DNA from: Aplectana chamaeleonis
Taxonomy: Eukaryota > Nematoda > Chromadorea > Rhabditida > Cosmocercidae
Length of the DNA: 64,000 bases
Assembly: GCA_029168955.1 (NCBI GenBank)
Contig: JAPDOI010000020.1
Coordinates: 776,501 to 840,500 of the forward strand
Direction of reading: 5' to 3'
The position numbers and the translations under genes are program-made. The stretch's first letter is position 1, and each line of letters starts with the position of its first letter. The notes under the pieces were generated by a model that was not told the origin of the DNA, made no database searches, and saw only the letters and a program-made list of their open reading frames with translations. Shown piece after piece: positions 1 through 19,130 of the stretch.

Positions 1-419
1 AAACTTGATATTCTCAAAATCCAATGTGATGTTTAAAAAATACCACAACCTGTGCGCGCCAATACTTATGGAACATCCTGTATTTAAGCATACTTTGGGT
101 TGCGCCATAATCGTTTGAAATCGTCTCCATAATCGCCATAAGTTGTAATTTTCTCCTAAATTTTGAAGAAAAAACACCGCCAACGTTGAGAAGCCGTAAG
201 TCCTCCCCCACCCCTTCAACCGGGCATTATCAATACACCTAAAAAGTTTATAATAGATACACGCAAGAATAACGAAAAAATGAAAAATTACAAAAAAGGA
301 TGGAAATGACAGAAAAAATTCTTTTTTTTGGGCTATTTCTGTACCCATGGTAAAGAATTTGAATACATTTATTGATAATGTTTAGGTGTGTTGGGAGGGG
401 GGGGGTAAAATCACTGTTC
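1..419. other. AT-rich intergenic DNA, nothing recognised
   Basis: No coding exon, RNA gene or clear repeat end is visible. The open frames here are short and low in complexity. A run of nine G sits at about 398-406 just before the first TTAA-bounded element. Confidence 0.6.
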
Positions 420-913
420 TTAAAGGCAGTGTCCACGATAAAAACCATGTCTGATTTTTTGGTGGAGATCGGCAGCTGCAAGGTCTAGCGCAACCCTAAC
501 GTTGAAAAAACTAAAAAAAATTAGCTCGGAACGGTTCCCTACGGCCCCAAAGTTGGACACCCGTCAGCTCGTCACACCCCAGATGCACTTTCCACGCCCA
601 CCGACGTGAGCAAATGAATGCTCGAGATTGTGAGATGAGCCATGGTTTCCGATCAATAGCCCCGTTCTTCTCTTCATTCTCAACTTTTCTCTTTACACAG
701 GTCAGCTCGCATACATCGGCTGCAAAAGACGGAAGTTACAAGCCTCGGACAACTCGTCCACCATGCTTCCCTAGCTCAAGTTTCGAGGAACCATAACTCC
801 GTTCCGAGAAGGTCTTGTACGATTCCAAGAACATCATTGGAATCAGCATGGGACCGTCTTCAAGATAGGTGGAAAAGCAGAAAAACGATTCTTATCGTGA
901 ACACTGCCTTTAA
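420..913. mobile_element. TTAA-bounded MITE, copy 1 (494 bp)
   Basis: The element starts TTAA-AGGCAGTGTCCACGAT and ends with the inverse ATCGTGAACACTGCCT-TTAA. It is 494 bp long, exactly the length of the copy at 14133-14626, which lies in the opposite orientation: the stretch with GGTGGAGATCGGCAGCT follows the left end here and precedes the right end there. It has no coding capacity. TTAA ends suggest a piggyBac-type target choice, which is inference; because the terminal repeat runs into TTAA palindromically, the duplication cannot be separated from the repeat. Confidence 0.8.
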
Positions 914-1739
914 ACGTTCCCGACGTTTTTGCTTGCAAATTCAGGAGAGAATTACAACTTTGCAGTCGTTTATGGCTCAACCTATAGTGCGTAGTGGAAA
1001 TACGCAATCGCACAATTACCTTTTTACGTTGCCGTAGACTGTGACTGGTAACTGAGTAGAAATAAAAAATTACGAAGAAACTGGAAGAAACGTTCCAGAA
1101 GAACACGAAGTGCTAAAGTTTCGCTCCGACTCCGTACTCTGAGTGGAACTGTTTGTTGGGACGACGTTATCCTTTGTGTACTCACCCTTCAAAATTCTCA
1201 ACTCTCTGTTGCTCCATCTTTTCCCTTGGACCCTTTCTAATACTGTTTTGCATAATATTTTCACCCATTTTCGTTGGACCTCATCATTCATCGGTCGCAA
1301 CTTTGGAGACCTCGTTGACCCTGCCGGACAACTATGTAGTCCAAATCGAAGATTTGAAACACTTAAATTGGGCTTTTTAATGCGGTTTTTCGCCGTTTCT
1401 AGGTGATTCTAGTGATATATGGTGGCCAACGTATTTATTGTTTCGAAAGGGAAACTAGGGAGCGTAATCATTGGAAACACTGCCTTCAAGGCATTAGCCG
1501 GATAGCAGAGATTCCTCCGATTCCTCTTTGAAAGGTGGGCCGCCGAATACATATCATATGGAACTCGTTGCATGCTTTCGAATTCCGCATATATTTTCAA
1601 TCTCTTGCAAGGATAGGTATGTACGTACCACAAGCATACGCGCAGTAGAGGCAATATAATCGCACATTGTGCACATTTATGAGAAATCCGATTTCAATAG
1701 CCATGCGAACGTGGCACTGAAGAGGATATTTGTGTATCT
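914..1739. other. intergenic, no gene
   Basis: No splice-consistent coding exon seen. A fragment resembling a MITE end (AACACTGCCTTCAAGGC) lies near 1470-1490, but I could not find its partner. Confidence 0.5.
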
Positions 1740-1841
1740 AACAAGGAAACTACTATTAGTTATCCTGCTCATTCCAAATGAAATGTACTTTTCCAGGACC
1801 ATTCTTTGAACCAAGAGTCCGAATAGGCCATCCTGAGCTAC

Positions 1842-2322
1842 TTAAAGCTACAGTATAAGCTCAGAATCGATTTTTCGTTTTTCTGCATAACTTGGAGAAG
1901 ATTTCACGCTGATCACAACGGTGGCTTCAGAATCGTTCAGAACACACTACGAACTGAGTTACGGCTCCTCAAAAAATTCAATTTTGAACGGCTAGAGGTT
2001 CGCGGACGAGTTATCACGAGCCTGTATTTTCTCGCTATTCGCAACCATCGTTCTGAAGCAGGTCACAATATAAAGCCAGACCGAAAACATTCGAAGAACA
2101 TAGGTACTGATTAAAATCATTCGCGCGTCTCTTCCCTTTAGAGGTCGGAAACCTGCCAATGAGCTTTGCCCATTTTTTCTTTCAAGAGGGCTAAGGTCGA
2201 TTTTTCCCTAGCTTTTTCTCGCTTATTTGAGCAAATTGAGATTTCGCGATTGACAGGGTTGCTATAGACGGCGACCGGACCAAAATATCAAAAATTACCT
2301 CAGAGGTTGGACTGTGCCTTTA
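1842..2322. mobile_element. TTAA-bounded MITE, family with ACAGT terminus
   Basis: The left end TTAAAGCTACAGTATAAGCT and the right end AGGTTGGACTGTGCCTTTA are inverted versions of each other. The inside (CACGCTGATCACAA, GGAGAAGATTT) is shared with 53490-53720. It abuts the next element at a common TTTA at 2319-2322. Confidence 0.65.
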
Positions 2323-2812
2323 CAGGCACAAGACACCCGAAAAATTATTTTCCAGATTTGATGATTATCTTGGAGAGAGCCGCTTTCTGATCACAATGGT
2401 ATCTCTAAAATCGTCGAAGACTCCCTACGAACGGAGACATGGCTACTTGAAAATGCCTGCATCTTGAGGGTGGAAATTTTCTGGACGAGTTCTCTCAGGC
2501 CTGTATTCTCTTCACTCGCAATCGTTGCGCATGAGCGAGCCAGGATAAGGAGATAGTCCAAAAATGGACTGAAGAACGACTACTTGTTGAGAATTCATCC
2601 ATCCAATTAGCCTCTATCGGGTTCATAAATCTGGTAGGGGACCGGGACTGTGGTGGCGAGCAAAGGAGGTCGGGCCTGTGGTGGTCGCTTATATCTCGAT
2701 TATTTGAAGGGATTGAGATCTCGTATCTGGCAAGCGTTATACAGGAGGGGTCTGCTACACAATCAAATAAAAAACCACCAATTTCATGTCTGAGGGTGTA
2801 CTGTGCCTTTAA
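2319..2812. mobile_element. TTAA-bounded MITE, family with GACACCC / GTGTACTGTGCC termini
   Basis: It begins AGGCACAAGACACCC and ends GAGGGTGTACTGTGCC-TTTAA. It is related to 37722-38213 (opposite orientation) and 23694-24329, sharing the internal sequence TATACAGGAGGGGTCT here and at 24.2 kb. Non-coding, about 494 bp. Confidence 0.7.
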
Positions 2813-3559
2813 AACCACTCTGAAAATGTTATACACTTTTTTCCCCTGATTTTCGTACCCAATGGTCCTTCCAAAACCCCCAGTAATATTTCGAAAATCT
2901 GGAAACGGACATCATAATCGAGTTCAGCTCCCAAAATGACCCCCTTGGTCAAGTTTGGGTGGACGAGCATTCCTCGAATTTAGCGTAGAGTAATAGCGTT
3001 TTGGACTTGTACGGATTGTTACTAGTTTCAATACGGGGGTTCTGAAAGAGTCCACACAAAATGTTTCATTTCCGACTCAAAACTTCCTCGTGGAAGTTCT
3101 TTGGGTTGCTGATCATGAATCTGAGGTTTATTTGTCGGCTTTTCGAAGTTTAAGACTCATTTCGTTCAAAGCTTTCCATCGGGGGGAATTGTTAGGCCAA
3201 AACGCGACTTTCTACGTTTTGCGGAATGCTAGCAGATGTAGCTCGAGATCTTTCTCTGGGGTTCATTCGAAAAGCACACCTAAAATCTCGGATCGATTAA
3301 TCGATTTCCGACAGATTACGGTGGATATACGGTAGTTTGGTGGAAGTTCAGATTTAGCTCAAAATTTCGATGCGAGGGTTATTGGGGGGGCGGGGGGTAC
3401 TGAATACGAATTTGATGTTCCTTTGTCAATTTTTGAATTATAAAGGTGGGTTTCCCTCTTGAAGGGATTGTACGCGCAAAAAAGGTGTCCTATTTTTCTT
3501 TTTTTTTGATCAGGCAAGCTCTTGAGGTAAGCGACAATAGCTAAGGAGCCTCCCAAAAA

Positions 3560-4016
3560 ACACCCAGCTTTCGAAAGTTAAAAGCGTTGAAAACCTTTTG
3601 AAAAAATAATTTCTCGCCCCCTCCGTCGAATTAGGTGTGTTCAGTGCAAGACGTCCGAAGTTTTTCTGAACGTCGGAAGTGGTTTTACGTTTTAAACTTT
3701 TTGAGTGTGTAGATTTCTTTTGCCTTTCTTCTACCAAAATCACATGAGAATAAAAGGCTGAAAGCAAGTTTGGATGATAAGATTTTCCGCGATAAGACTT
3801 TGCAATACTGGATCTCTTGCTCCTGACATGGAGCTTCTGTTCCTCGTGCTAGATAGCTGGGAAAAACTGGTGGCAGATCCTCATCTTTAACCTCTTCCAA
3901 CCTGATAACCCAACGTTTTTGACGCCCCAAAGTTTACTGGTATGGTCTACCGGGCTCATTCATGAAATTGAGCCCAAAAAATGGAAAGTGGTTTTTAGCG
4001 CAAACGATGCCTTTAA
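3560..4016. mobile_element. TTAA-type element, relative of 46123-46583
   Basis: The right half (for example CAGATCCTCATCTTTAACC, TATGGTCTACCG and the terminus GCGCAAACGATGCCTTTAA) matches the element ending at 46583. The left end is not sharp; 3560 is an estimate. The right TTAA is shared with the next element. Confidence 0.5.
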
Positions 4017-4488
4017 AGGCAGCATACACACTCAAAAATGATATCAATTTTATGGAATGAATCGAAGGTCTGAAGCTGTTAGTATTCAGAAATAACGAAA
4101 AAAAAACGAAAAAAATTCGACTGAATTGAAGATATAACGGTTCGTTCTATTTTGGTCCGAAAGTGGACGAGTTGTTCCGCATTGGCTGAAATAGCGGAGC
4201 TAGCGACAAATTTGTTGGGATAACGACAGTTATGTACTCGTACAGACTTTTCTGGAACGCTTACGCCCTTAGAAGCCTGAAAAGTAATCCTAAATGGCCG
4301 TAATCGAGCTTGGAATATCTAAATTGAAGGGCGGAGAAAGGATGATTTGGTGACTCAATACGGCTCACATACGGTCATTTTAGCTCGCTTTTGACGCTTG
4401 CAACTTCGTGAGGGCTCTTCTAGGGCCCGCACGAACTCACTAATGTAGTTATCTCGACAACTTTTGCGAGCGTGTCTGCTGCCTTTAG
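4013..4488. mobile_element. TTAA-bounded MITE, CATACAC terminus
   Basis: Begins TTAAAGGCAGCATACACACT and ends GCGTGTCTGCTGCCTTTAG, an inverted pair, 476 bp. The internal sequence ATGAATCGAAGG and GCTGTTAGTATTCA recurs at 62578-63168. It is fused to its left neighbour at the TTAA at 4013-4016, and another end of the same type starts right after it. Confidence 0.65.
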
Positions 4489-4574
4489 AGGCAGCATACA
4501 CGCTCGTGAAAGTGCTCGAGATAACTATGGAAATAGAATGGTATAGCGCAGATCTTTCCAAAAGTTTCCAATTA

Positions 4575-4645
4575 TTTCAATCGCATCGCATCAATTCAAT
4601 CGCATCGCATCGCATCAATTCAATCGCATCAATTTTTCAATCGCA
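4575..4645. repeat. short tandem repeat (CAATCGCATCGCATCAATT type)
   Basis: About four imperfect units built from the pentamer CGCAT and the connector CAATTCAAT. Non-coding. Confidence 0.75.
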
Positions 4646-4689
4646 TCCATTCGCAGAAATTTCCAAAAGTGGGAATTTTCATAGCTTTG

Positions 4690-5290
4690 CGTAGATCAAA
4701 GGGGTACATACACGAATGGCAATTTTCAGGATGTTCAAAAAAGCAGTCTCGCATTGGACTGAAAACTTGTTTCTAGAGGTTATTTTGGGTGTTGATCACG
4801 AATCCGAGACCCATTTGCCAATATTCGTAAGAATTCCATCTAAATTGGTCCGAGGCTTTAAAATGGGGGAAATTTTGCTGGAAAACGCCACTTTTGACGA
4901 TTTCGAGAATGCTACGATCAAACCGCCTCAAAAGTTGTACATAGGGGTTATTCGGCCTGCCTAACACGAAGCTGCGACCCGTTTATCGAAATTGGATAAA
5001 TTACGGTAGGTCACGGTGGGTATACGGTAGCTTGGACGAAGTCTCAGATTTGACTCAAAATTTCACTGTGGGTGTTATTTGGGACGCTGAACACGAATTT
5101 AAGGTCCATTTTTCGATTTTCAAGATTTTGAGGTAAGTGACGCTAGTTAAAAGGAATTTTGCCTGCCGTAACCTGCCGTAACCCTGAGTCAGGCAAGAAA
5201 TAGACCCCAGATTCGGGTTCAGCGCCCTAAATAACCCCCAGACGCAAGTTTTGAGCCGAATCCGAAAAAGTTTTCTCAACAATCCAAAGA
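4690..5290. repeat. 1.1-kb TIR repeat family, partial copy 2
   Basis: Carries the family markers TGATCACGAATCCGAG, TTACGGTAGGT and GTGGGTATACGGTAG that also occur at 3.1-3.4, 31.4-31.7, 51.2-51.4 and 60.7-61.0 kb. Both termini appear to be lost. The following 5291-5624 stretch leads into unc-47; no promoter motif can be assigned there. Confidence 0.6.
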
Positions 5291-5624
5291 TTCCCTGATG
5301 CCCCCTCCTTACCTTTTTTTGAAACGAAGAAAATGCCATTTTTTGGAATCCCCGCAGCCATTTGGGGAATTTCAAGCACGGATTATTTATGTACTGTCAC
5401 AGACCTACAGCAAGGACAACATGGTTTTCCAAATCTCCTCGGGAAGATCAAAGCAGTCCCTAGTGACGGCACCATCTAAGTGTGGAATACTTAGGAAAAA
5501 AAGCTTTTTTTCTCCCCAAATCTCAATGCATATTAACGAACTCTGATTCTTGAATTCTTTTACGGTTTTTGTAATCTTTTTTGGACTATCTTGGTCATGA
5601 CTGAATCTTTATCAAATCACAGCA

Positions 5625-13999
<8,375 letters not shown>

Positions 14000-14083
14000 T
14001 TTTTTCCAATGTGTTGCTATAGAACTCAATTTTTTCAAATCGCACTTAATGTGCAAATAGTCCTTATCTCACAAAGTTTTTGC

Positions 14084-14089
14084 ATTAAA
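14084..14089 (+). terminator. possible poly(A) signal of unc-47
   Basis: ATTAAA lies 85 bp after the stop codon. It is a common variant of AATAAA; no better signal lies between the stop and the MITE at 14133. Confidence 0.35.
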
Positions 14090-14132
14090 AATGCGTCTCT
14101 GTGGCTTGTTGCAAAACACCTGGCGACGCTGA

Positions 14133-14626
14133 TTAAAGGCAGTGTTCACGATGGAAATCGTTTTTTTTGTTTTTCCGACTATCTTGAAAACGGCTCCATG
14201 CTGATTCCAATGATGTCTCTGTAATCGTACAAGACCTTCCGGAAATGGAGTTATGGTCCCTCAAAGATTGAGCTAAGGAAACATGGTGGACGAGTTGTCC
14301 GAGGCTTGTAACTTCCGTCTTTTGCAGCCGATGTATGCGAGCTGACCTGAGTAAAGAGAGAAGTTGAGAGTGAAGGGAAGAATAGGGATATTGATCGGAA
14401 AACATCGCTCATCTCACAATCTCGAGCATTCATTTGTTCACGTCGGTGGGCGTGGAAAGTGCATCTAGGTTTGACGAGCTGACGGGTATCCGACTTTGGG
14501 GCCATAGGGAACCGTTCCAAGCTCATTTTTCTTGGTTTTTTCAACGTTAGGGTTGCACTAGGCCCCGGAGCTGCCGATCTCCACCAAAAAATCAGACATG
14601 GCTTTTATCGTGGACACTGCCTTTAA
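14133..14626. mobile_element. TTAA-bounded MITE, copy 2 (494 bp, inverted to copy 1)
   Basis: TTAA-AGGCAGTGTTCACGAT at the left and ATCGTGGACACTGCCT-TTAA at the right; the same length as 420-913 and in the opposite orientation. It sits about 130 bp after the unc-47 stop, so it may contribute to the 3' end region. Confidence 0.8.
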
Positions 14627-14667
14627 GACCACCTACCACGGCGTTGAAATGATAGCATCTCATACAC

Positions 14668-15141
14668 TTGAATGCAGTGTTCACGATAAAAATCGTTTTT
14701 CTGTTTTCCGCCTGTCTTGAAAACGGTCCCATGCTGATTCCAGTTGTGTCTCTGGAATCGTACAAGGCCTTCTGGGAACGGAGTCATGGTCCCTCGGGAA
14801 TTGAGCTAGGGAAGCATTTTGGATGAGCTGTCCGAGGCTTGTAACTTCCGTCCTTTGCAGCCGAAGTATACGATGAGTGAGAATATGAAGGGATGAACGT
14901 GACTAATGATCGCAAATCATGGCTCATTTTGCGATCTCGAGTTTTCATTTGCTCACGTCGAAGGGCGGACATTGTGCTTTTGTGGTTTGCCTTGCGCTCA
15001 AAGTGGTAACTTCGGGCTCCTTTAGGGCTCTTGATGGCTCGTTTTCATCCGCTCTTTCGACATTAAAGTTCCAGAGTACCCCTCCACTACCCATTTCTAG
15101 TGGAAAATGAAACATATTTTCATCGAGAACACTGCCTTTAA
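14668..15141. mobile_element. TTAA-bounded MITE, diverged copy 3
   Basis: Left end TGCAGTGTTCACGATAAA, right end ATCGAGAACACTGCCTTTAA. Inside it shares GAGCTAGGGAAGCAT and the TGAGCTGTCCGAGGCTTGT region with copy 2; the rest is diverged. Confidence 0.7.
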
Positions 15142-15528
15142 CATACCATCGCTGCTTGGCCGAAGCAGCGTGAACCATGCGACGTCGCGCGATACCTAGG
15201 TAGTTTCTCTGAACCTGGCCTATGAAGTTGGTGGAGTATCTCACAGTTGTTAAGAATAATAATCCTGACCCGACGCTATCGTTCAGAGTGTCGCAGGATC
15301 AGTGCAAACATCAAAACGTTATCTAGGTTCAAAAATGTAACCACGTTGTATTCGGTCATAATTTCTTGCAAGAGGTCAACCGTTTGCTGAAATTCTCTTT
15401 ACTAACTTTCCTTTTCACAACAAGGTTTTCATGGACCGTTCTATTCTGATCGATCTGAGCCATACAATTATTTGCGCTCTTACACGAATGCGCCCGAGCT
15501 GCGTGCTGCGACATGGTTGTCCACATAT

Positions 15529-15670
15529 GGTTTCCGTTTTCAATCTAGTCCGACGCATGGACCAGGCGGCTGGCCGTGCGGGGTTGGCGGCCTCAATGGA
15601 GAATGCGGTTTCGATTCGCGCGGCATGATATACCGCCGCAGCCTCGTCCATTCATCAGACTAGAATTATT
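15529..15670. repeat. direct repeat, copy 1
   Basis: Shares ACCAGGCGGCTGGCCGTGCG, GTTTCGATTCGCG and GTCCATTCATCAGACTA with 16180-16322, 651 bp away. Family unknown. The stretch 15142-15528 before it holds nothing I recognise. Confidence 0.75.
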
Positions 15671-16179
15671 GCGCGCACTCTACAATACCGCTCGTAGGAT
15701 TTGGTCAGAGAGCAAGCTAGGTCGAGTTTTCATTTTCGTATTTTTTGTATAACTCACTTCAAACTCAACTTTGAGCGGAACTAGGGTGATATTCATGATC
15801 CTGGCGTTGAGGGCTATCCAAGGGTTAAGCCTTTGTGGTTATTACGTTGAGAACTATAGAAGTTTCTCAATCAGCCAAGTTTGTAATTACGGTACCATGG
15901 CGAATGGGGCGCTACCGTCTCTGTCTGCGTCTCCCTGCGTCTACCGTATACGGAGAGGTGGTTGATTGGGAAACTTCCATGGTTTTAAACGAAACCCCGA
16001 CAATGACTATACCACTGGATAGCCCTAAAATCCCGGATCATGAATATCTCCCCAGTTTCGCTCAAAGCCGACTTTGAAGCGAGTTATTTGAAAAAGAGGA
16101 TAGAGACTCAAAAACCTGACTCCGCTTGTTTTCAGACCAGTTCCTAAGAGCGGTAGTGTACTCCGAAATAGGGTGTAGG

Positions 16180-16322
16180 TATGGTTCCCGTTTTCGATTT
16201 ATTTGATGCACGGACCAGGCGGCTGGCCGTGCGAAGTTGGCGGCATCACTGTAGAATGGGGTTTCGATTCGCGTGGGTCGATCTGCCGTCACATCCCCGT
16301 CCATTCATCAGACTAAAATTAT
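16180..16322. repeat. direct repeat, copy 2
   Basis: Second copy of 15529-15670, about 80 percent identical by eye. The DNA between the copies has no recognisable gene. Confidence 0.75.
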
Positions 16323-16559
16323 TAGGCGAACTCTACACCCTCTGCCACAATCGCAATTACCGTCCTTCATCGCGCGTGCAGCTCCATCCGTCTCCCCCTG
16401 CGCTCATCTTGCTGCCTCGAACTTTTGTTCCGTGCACTGACCAGTGAAGTGCCACAAGGCGCATGACGAATTTCGAAACATGCAATAGCTACACTGCGAG
16501 AGTACACAAATGTGGCCACTCATGGCATCAAAGGATTATAGGAGGTACATACTACGATG

Positions 16560-16710
16560 AGACCATTGCAATGAATGGAATGCTACGATGAGAAACTATC
16601 AAAATAGTAACAGTAGAACAACAAATCAGATACAACATTTTCTAACCTATTTAAAACGACAATTTTCATGACAACAAAAAATGGGGGAGAATCATAACCC
16701 AGCCTCACTG
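16560..16710 (-). repeat. dispersed repeat downstream of SL-like copy C
   Basis: GCTACGATGAGAAACT, AACAGTAGAACAACAAATC and ATAACCCAG recur at 33715-33870 in the same position relative to an SL1-like sequence, so the two regions are copies of one longer repeat. Confidence 0.7.
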
Positions 16711-16911
16711 ACACGTTCCCGTCTCGTATAGGCTGCTCCACCCAGCCGAACAACACTTCCTCTCATCAGCGTGTGGCAGGAAAAGTACGGTCATACGACT
16801 CGCCTCCACGACCAGTTCCACCTGTGCTAGAACGGGAACTTGCAGGAGGTAGGATTCCTCTGACTGCTTCCACGCGGGACTGGCTGTTGAGCCTCTTGCT
16901 ACTGGGTCTAA

Positions 16912-17014
16912 GCCATGCAATCCGACGTGGCACAAAAATCGGACAGAATACCACAGATTCCAATATGGCTACGGTTTGCACCGCTTCTCCACCTCAAACT
17001 TGGGTAATTAAACT
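16912..17014 (-). ncRNA. SL1-like sequence with downstream hairpin, copy C
   Basis: Minus strand 17014-16993 matches SL1 at 21 of 22 bases; only the first base differs. GT follows, then a hairpin CGGT-GCAA-ACCG, then GATTTTTGTG (Sm-like, about 16932-16940), then GCCA/TGGC as a short 3' stem. The leader-to-Sm distance is about 74 nt. It lies in a dispersed repeat linked to BEL/Pao debris, so a repeat-borne pseudogene is as likely as a working gene. Confidence 0.42.
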
Positions 17015-17169
17015 TTATTAAAAATTAACAACATAAAATGAACACTAACGAGAACGATAAAAATTCACAAAAACCCTAGATGGCAATTATATTAAAATGA
17101 GCCTCGGATAACCCATATAGGAAGAGATTGTAGCTTACCCGCCTAGGCAAAATGTACCCTGAGTATGAT

Positions 17170-17850
17170 CAATTTCCCACCGGAATCACAGTGACAAAAA
17201 CTGAGCAGCGAATGCTGCATGAACAATCCTAGCGAGATCGATGACCTATCGAACACAGGATCATTGTCGACCCTCAGGAATGGTGACCGGGCTAAATTAC
17301 GCTGGCCGGAAATGGGGGGGGGGGGCAAATACTGCACGAGAATGGAATAATTGATTGATGACCTATCAGACACAGGATCACTGTCGACTCTCACAAATGC
17401 TGTGACCGGGTGAAATCCTGGCCAGAAATGGGAAGGCGAGTGCTGCACGAGATTGGGGAATTCGATGGATGACCTATGGAAACAGGGTCTTTGTCGACCC
17501 GAACTATGGCTGAAATGATGAAAAATTTGGCAGCAGATGCTGCCTGGGAGTGGTGCTAGAGATGAGAATCCTATAACACAGAGGATCGTTGTCAACCCGG
17601 ACAAAAGACTGCAATGGGAGTCGGCAGGGGCGGCGAGACGGGTGGAAAATTGAGCGGGATTCGGTATCCCTGAATCAGGCGCGTCGCGGTCGCGACGGCG
17701 GCTTGCAAAGGATGATAATTGGGCCGCCGCTCGGCCGCCCGCGTCTGTCGTTGGGGCGCCGAATCCTCTTCGCTGCCCCTTACCTCCACTCGTACTTCCC
17801 CCACTCTCATTGGTGTCAACTTTGTTGGCAAATTTTTTTGCGCTAGTTCG
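17170..17850 (-). repeat. tandem units plus GC-rich hairpin of the SL-bearing repeat, copy 1
   Basis: Four imperfect units of about 110 bp share GATGACCTATNGA, ACACAGGATC and TTGTCGACCC (about 17235-17590). A GC-rich inverted repeat follows (GCGTCGCGGTCGCGACGGCGG against GCCGCCG about 40 bp on), then CTCATTGGTGTCAACTTTG. The same order occurs at 26790-27366. In minus orientation this could be an LTR of the BEL/Pao relic next door; that is inference. Confidence 0.6.
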
Positions 17851-17930
17851 GGAACTTACAGGGAGGTAGGATGCCTCAGATTGCTGCCACGCGGGACTGA
17901 TGTTGAGCGTTGAGCTGCTGGGTCTAAACC

Positions 17931-18038
17931 ATGCCCTTCGACCTCGCACAAAAAATCGGACATAATACCACAGATTCCAATATGGCTGCGGCTTGACACC
18001 GCCTCTCCACCTCAAACTCAAACTTGGGTAATAACTAG
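17931..18038 (-). ncRNA. degenerate SL1-like sequence, copy D
   Basis: The leader end ACCCAAGTTTGAG is intact, but the first six bases are diverged and the last six (TTTGAG) are duplicated. It keeps the downstream hairpin (GCGG...CCGC, one wobble compared with copy C) and GATTTTTTGTG as Sm-like site. It lies about 1,020 bp from copy C. Probably a pseudogene. Confidence 0.3.
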
Positions 18039-18339
18039 GCGATTTCGCAGAAAATCGATGGGCTCAGGGTGTTATGTCTTGTATATCGTCCTCCTGGGCT
18101 GGGATTGATGAACTCATCGGGTCCCGGCAGGGTTTTTCTAAGTTAGCTGCCCCAGCTTGGACCAAACTAAACCAAACCACCACCTCGGAGATGCGGTTAC
18201 ATGGGACCCAGGCGTAGGCCAGTTCTGACCAAACCTAGCGATGATGAATCGTTGATTTGCGAACGTTTCCAACCAAACCCTGCTGGGACCCCCGATTTAG
18301 CGTTCATGAATCCCAGCCCTGATAAGTGAGTGGTCTCTA

Positions 18340-19130
18340 ATTGAGGCAACTCTCCATTTCCGCAAGGATTGTGTAGTGCGTCATGTTCCAGCGCTTTTCT
18401 CCATAGAGCTCTTTAGAGGTAACGCTTTGTCTTTGATCAACCTTTCATAAAATCCTCCTTGCCAGGGTGCACTTAGAGTGATCTTATTCCAGGTGATATT
18501 TGTTTGCCACAAAATACTCTATTTCCTCCTCTGGCTCTCTCGTGCTGTCTTCCATAATGCTCTGCGCTAGCGTGATAGTTGTCGCGTTGTCTGATGCTAT
18601 CTACCTTGGAACGCCTCGTCTCGCTATGAATTTACGTAAAGCGTTGAGGAATGAGGCTGAAGATGCGTCTTGCATGAGCTCGAGATGTATCATTCTTGTA
18701 GTCATACAGATGAAAATGCACCCATATGACTTGCATTGTCTGTTTGTGTGGTCTTTTGTCTTCAAAGGTCCAAACATGTCGAGGCCTATGTTCCTGAATG
18801 GCCTTGATTGCACAACCCTTGAACGTGGTAGATCTGTTATTGGAGGGTATCGGAACGGCGGTTATTCAACGTCTGGCACGGGATGCATTTTCATAGAGCC
18901 GTCTTCACTTGCTGTCTCAGGCGAGGTATCCAATATTGTCTTCTGACTTCTACCATTGTGTGTGCCGTGGATGTGTGAAGGTATCCGTGTGCGTTCTGAA
19001 TTATCAGTTGTGCGATGTGTGTTCGAACTGCATCAGGGTTCGATATCGGTTTTGGTGGTTCTTGCTTCTACTTACAAAACATTATATTTTATATTTATTA
19101 AGAACAAAGACAGATACTACTCAATCGTGA
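18340..19130 (-). pseudogene. BEL/Pao retrotransposon integrase relic
   Basis: Read on the minus strand. The N-terminal zinc-binding part (RRQYWIPRLRQQVKT, KCIPCQTLN) lies at about 19050-18860. A frameshift follows, then the catalytic core with PFRNIGLDMFGPL and TTRMIHLELM ... FIARRGVPR (about 18813-18601), a stop, then SDNATTITLAQ with the second catalytic D. Several stops and frameshifts make it non-functional. The motifs are typical of the BEL/Pao superfamily, which is widespread in nematodes. No reverse transcriptase region is seen between this relic and the gag relic at 22-23 kb. Confidence 0.82.

Larger units (their letters stand above)
1740..3560. repeat. 1.1-kb TIR repeat family, copy 1, split by two MITEs
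   Basis: Positions 1740-1841 match the left terminal inverted repeat of the copy at 60268-61350 (shared blocks ACTACTAT, CATTCCA and AAGTGTA/AATGTA). The match then resumes at about 2813 with the shared block CTGATTTTCGTACC and continues to about 3560, including the marker TTACGGTGGATATACGG. The gap is exactly the two TTAA-bounded MITEs at 1842-2812, so they inserted into this repeat. No open reading frame of note; a non-autonomous DNA transposon is the best guess. Confidence 0.6.

Noticed and set aside
16900..18040. SL1 copies as part of a tandem SL1/5S rDNA array
   Set aside because: The spacing of about 1 kb is suggestive, but no 5S rRNA sequence could be recognised between the copies.
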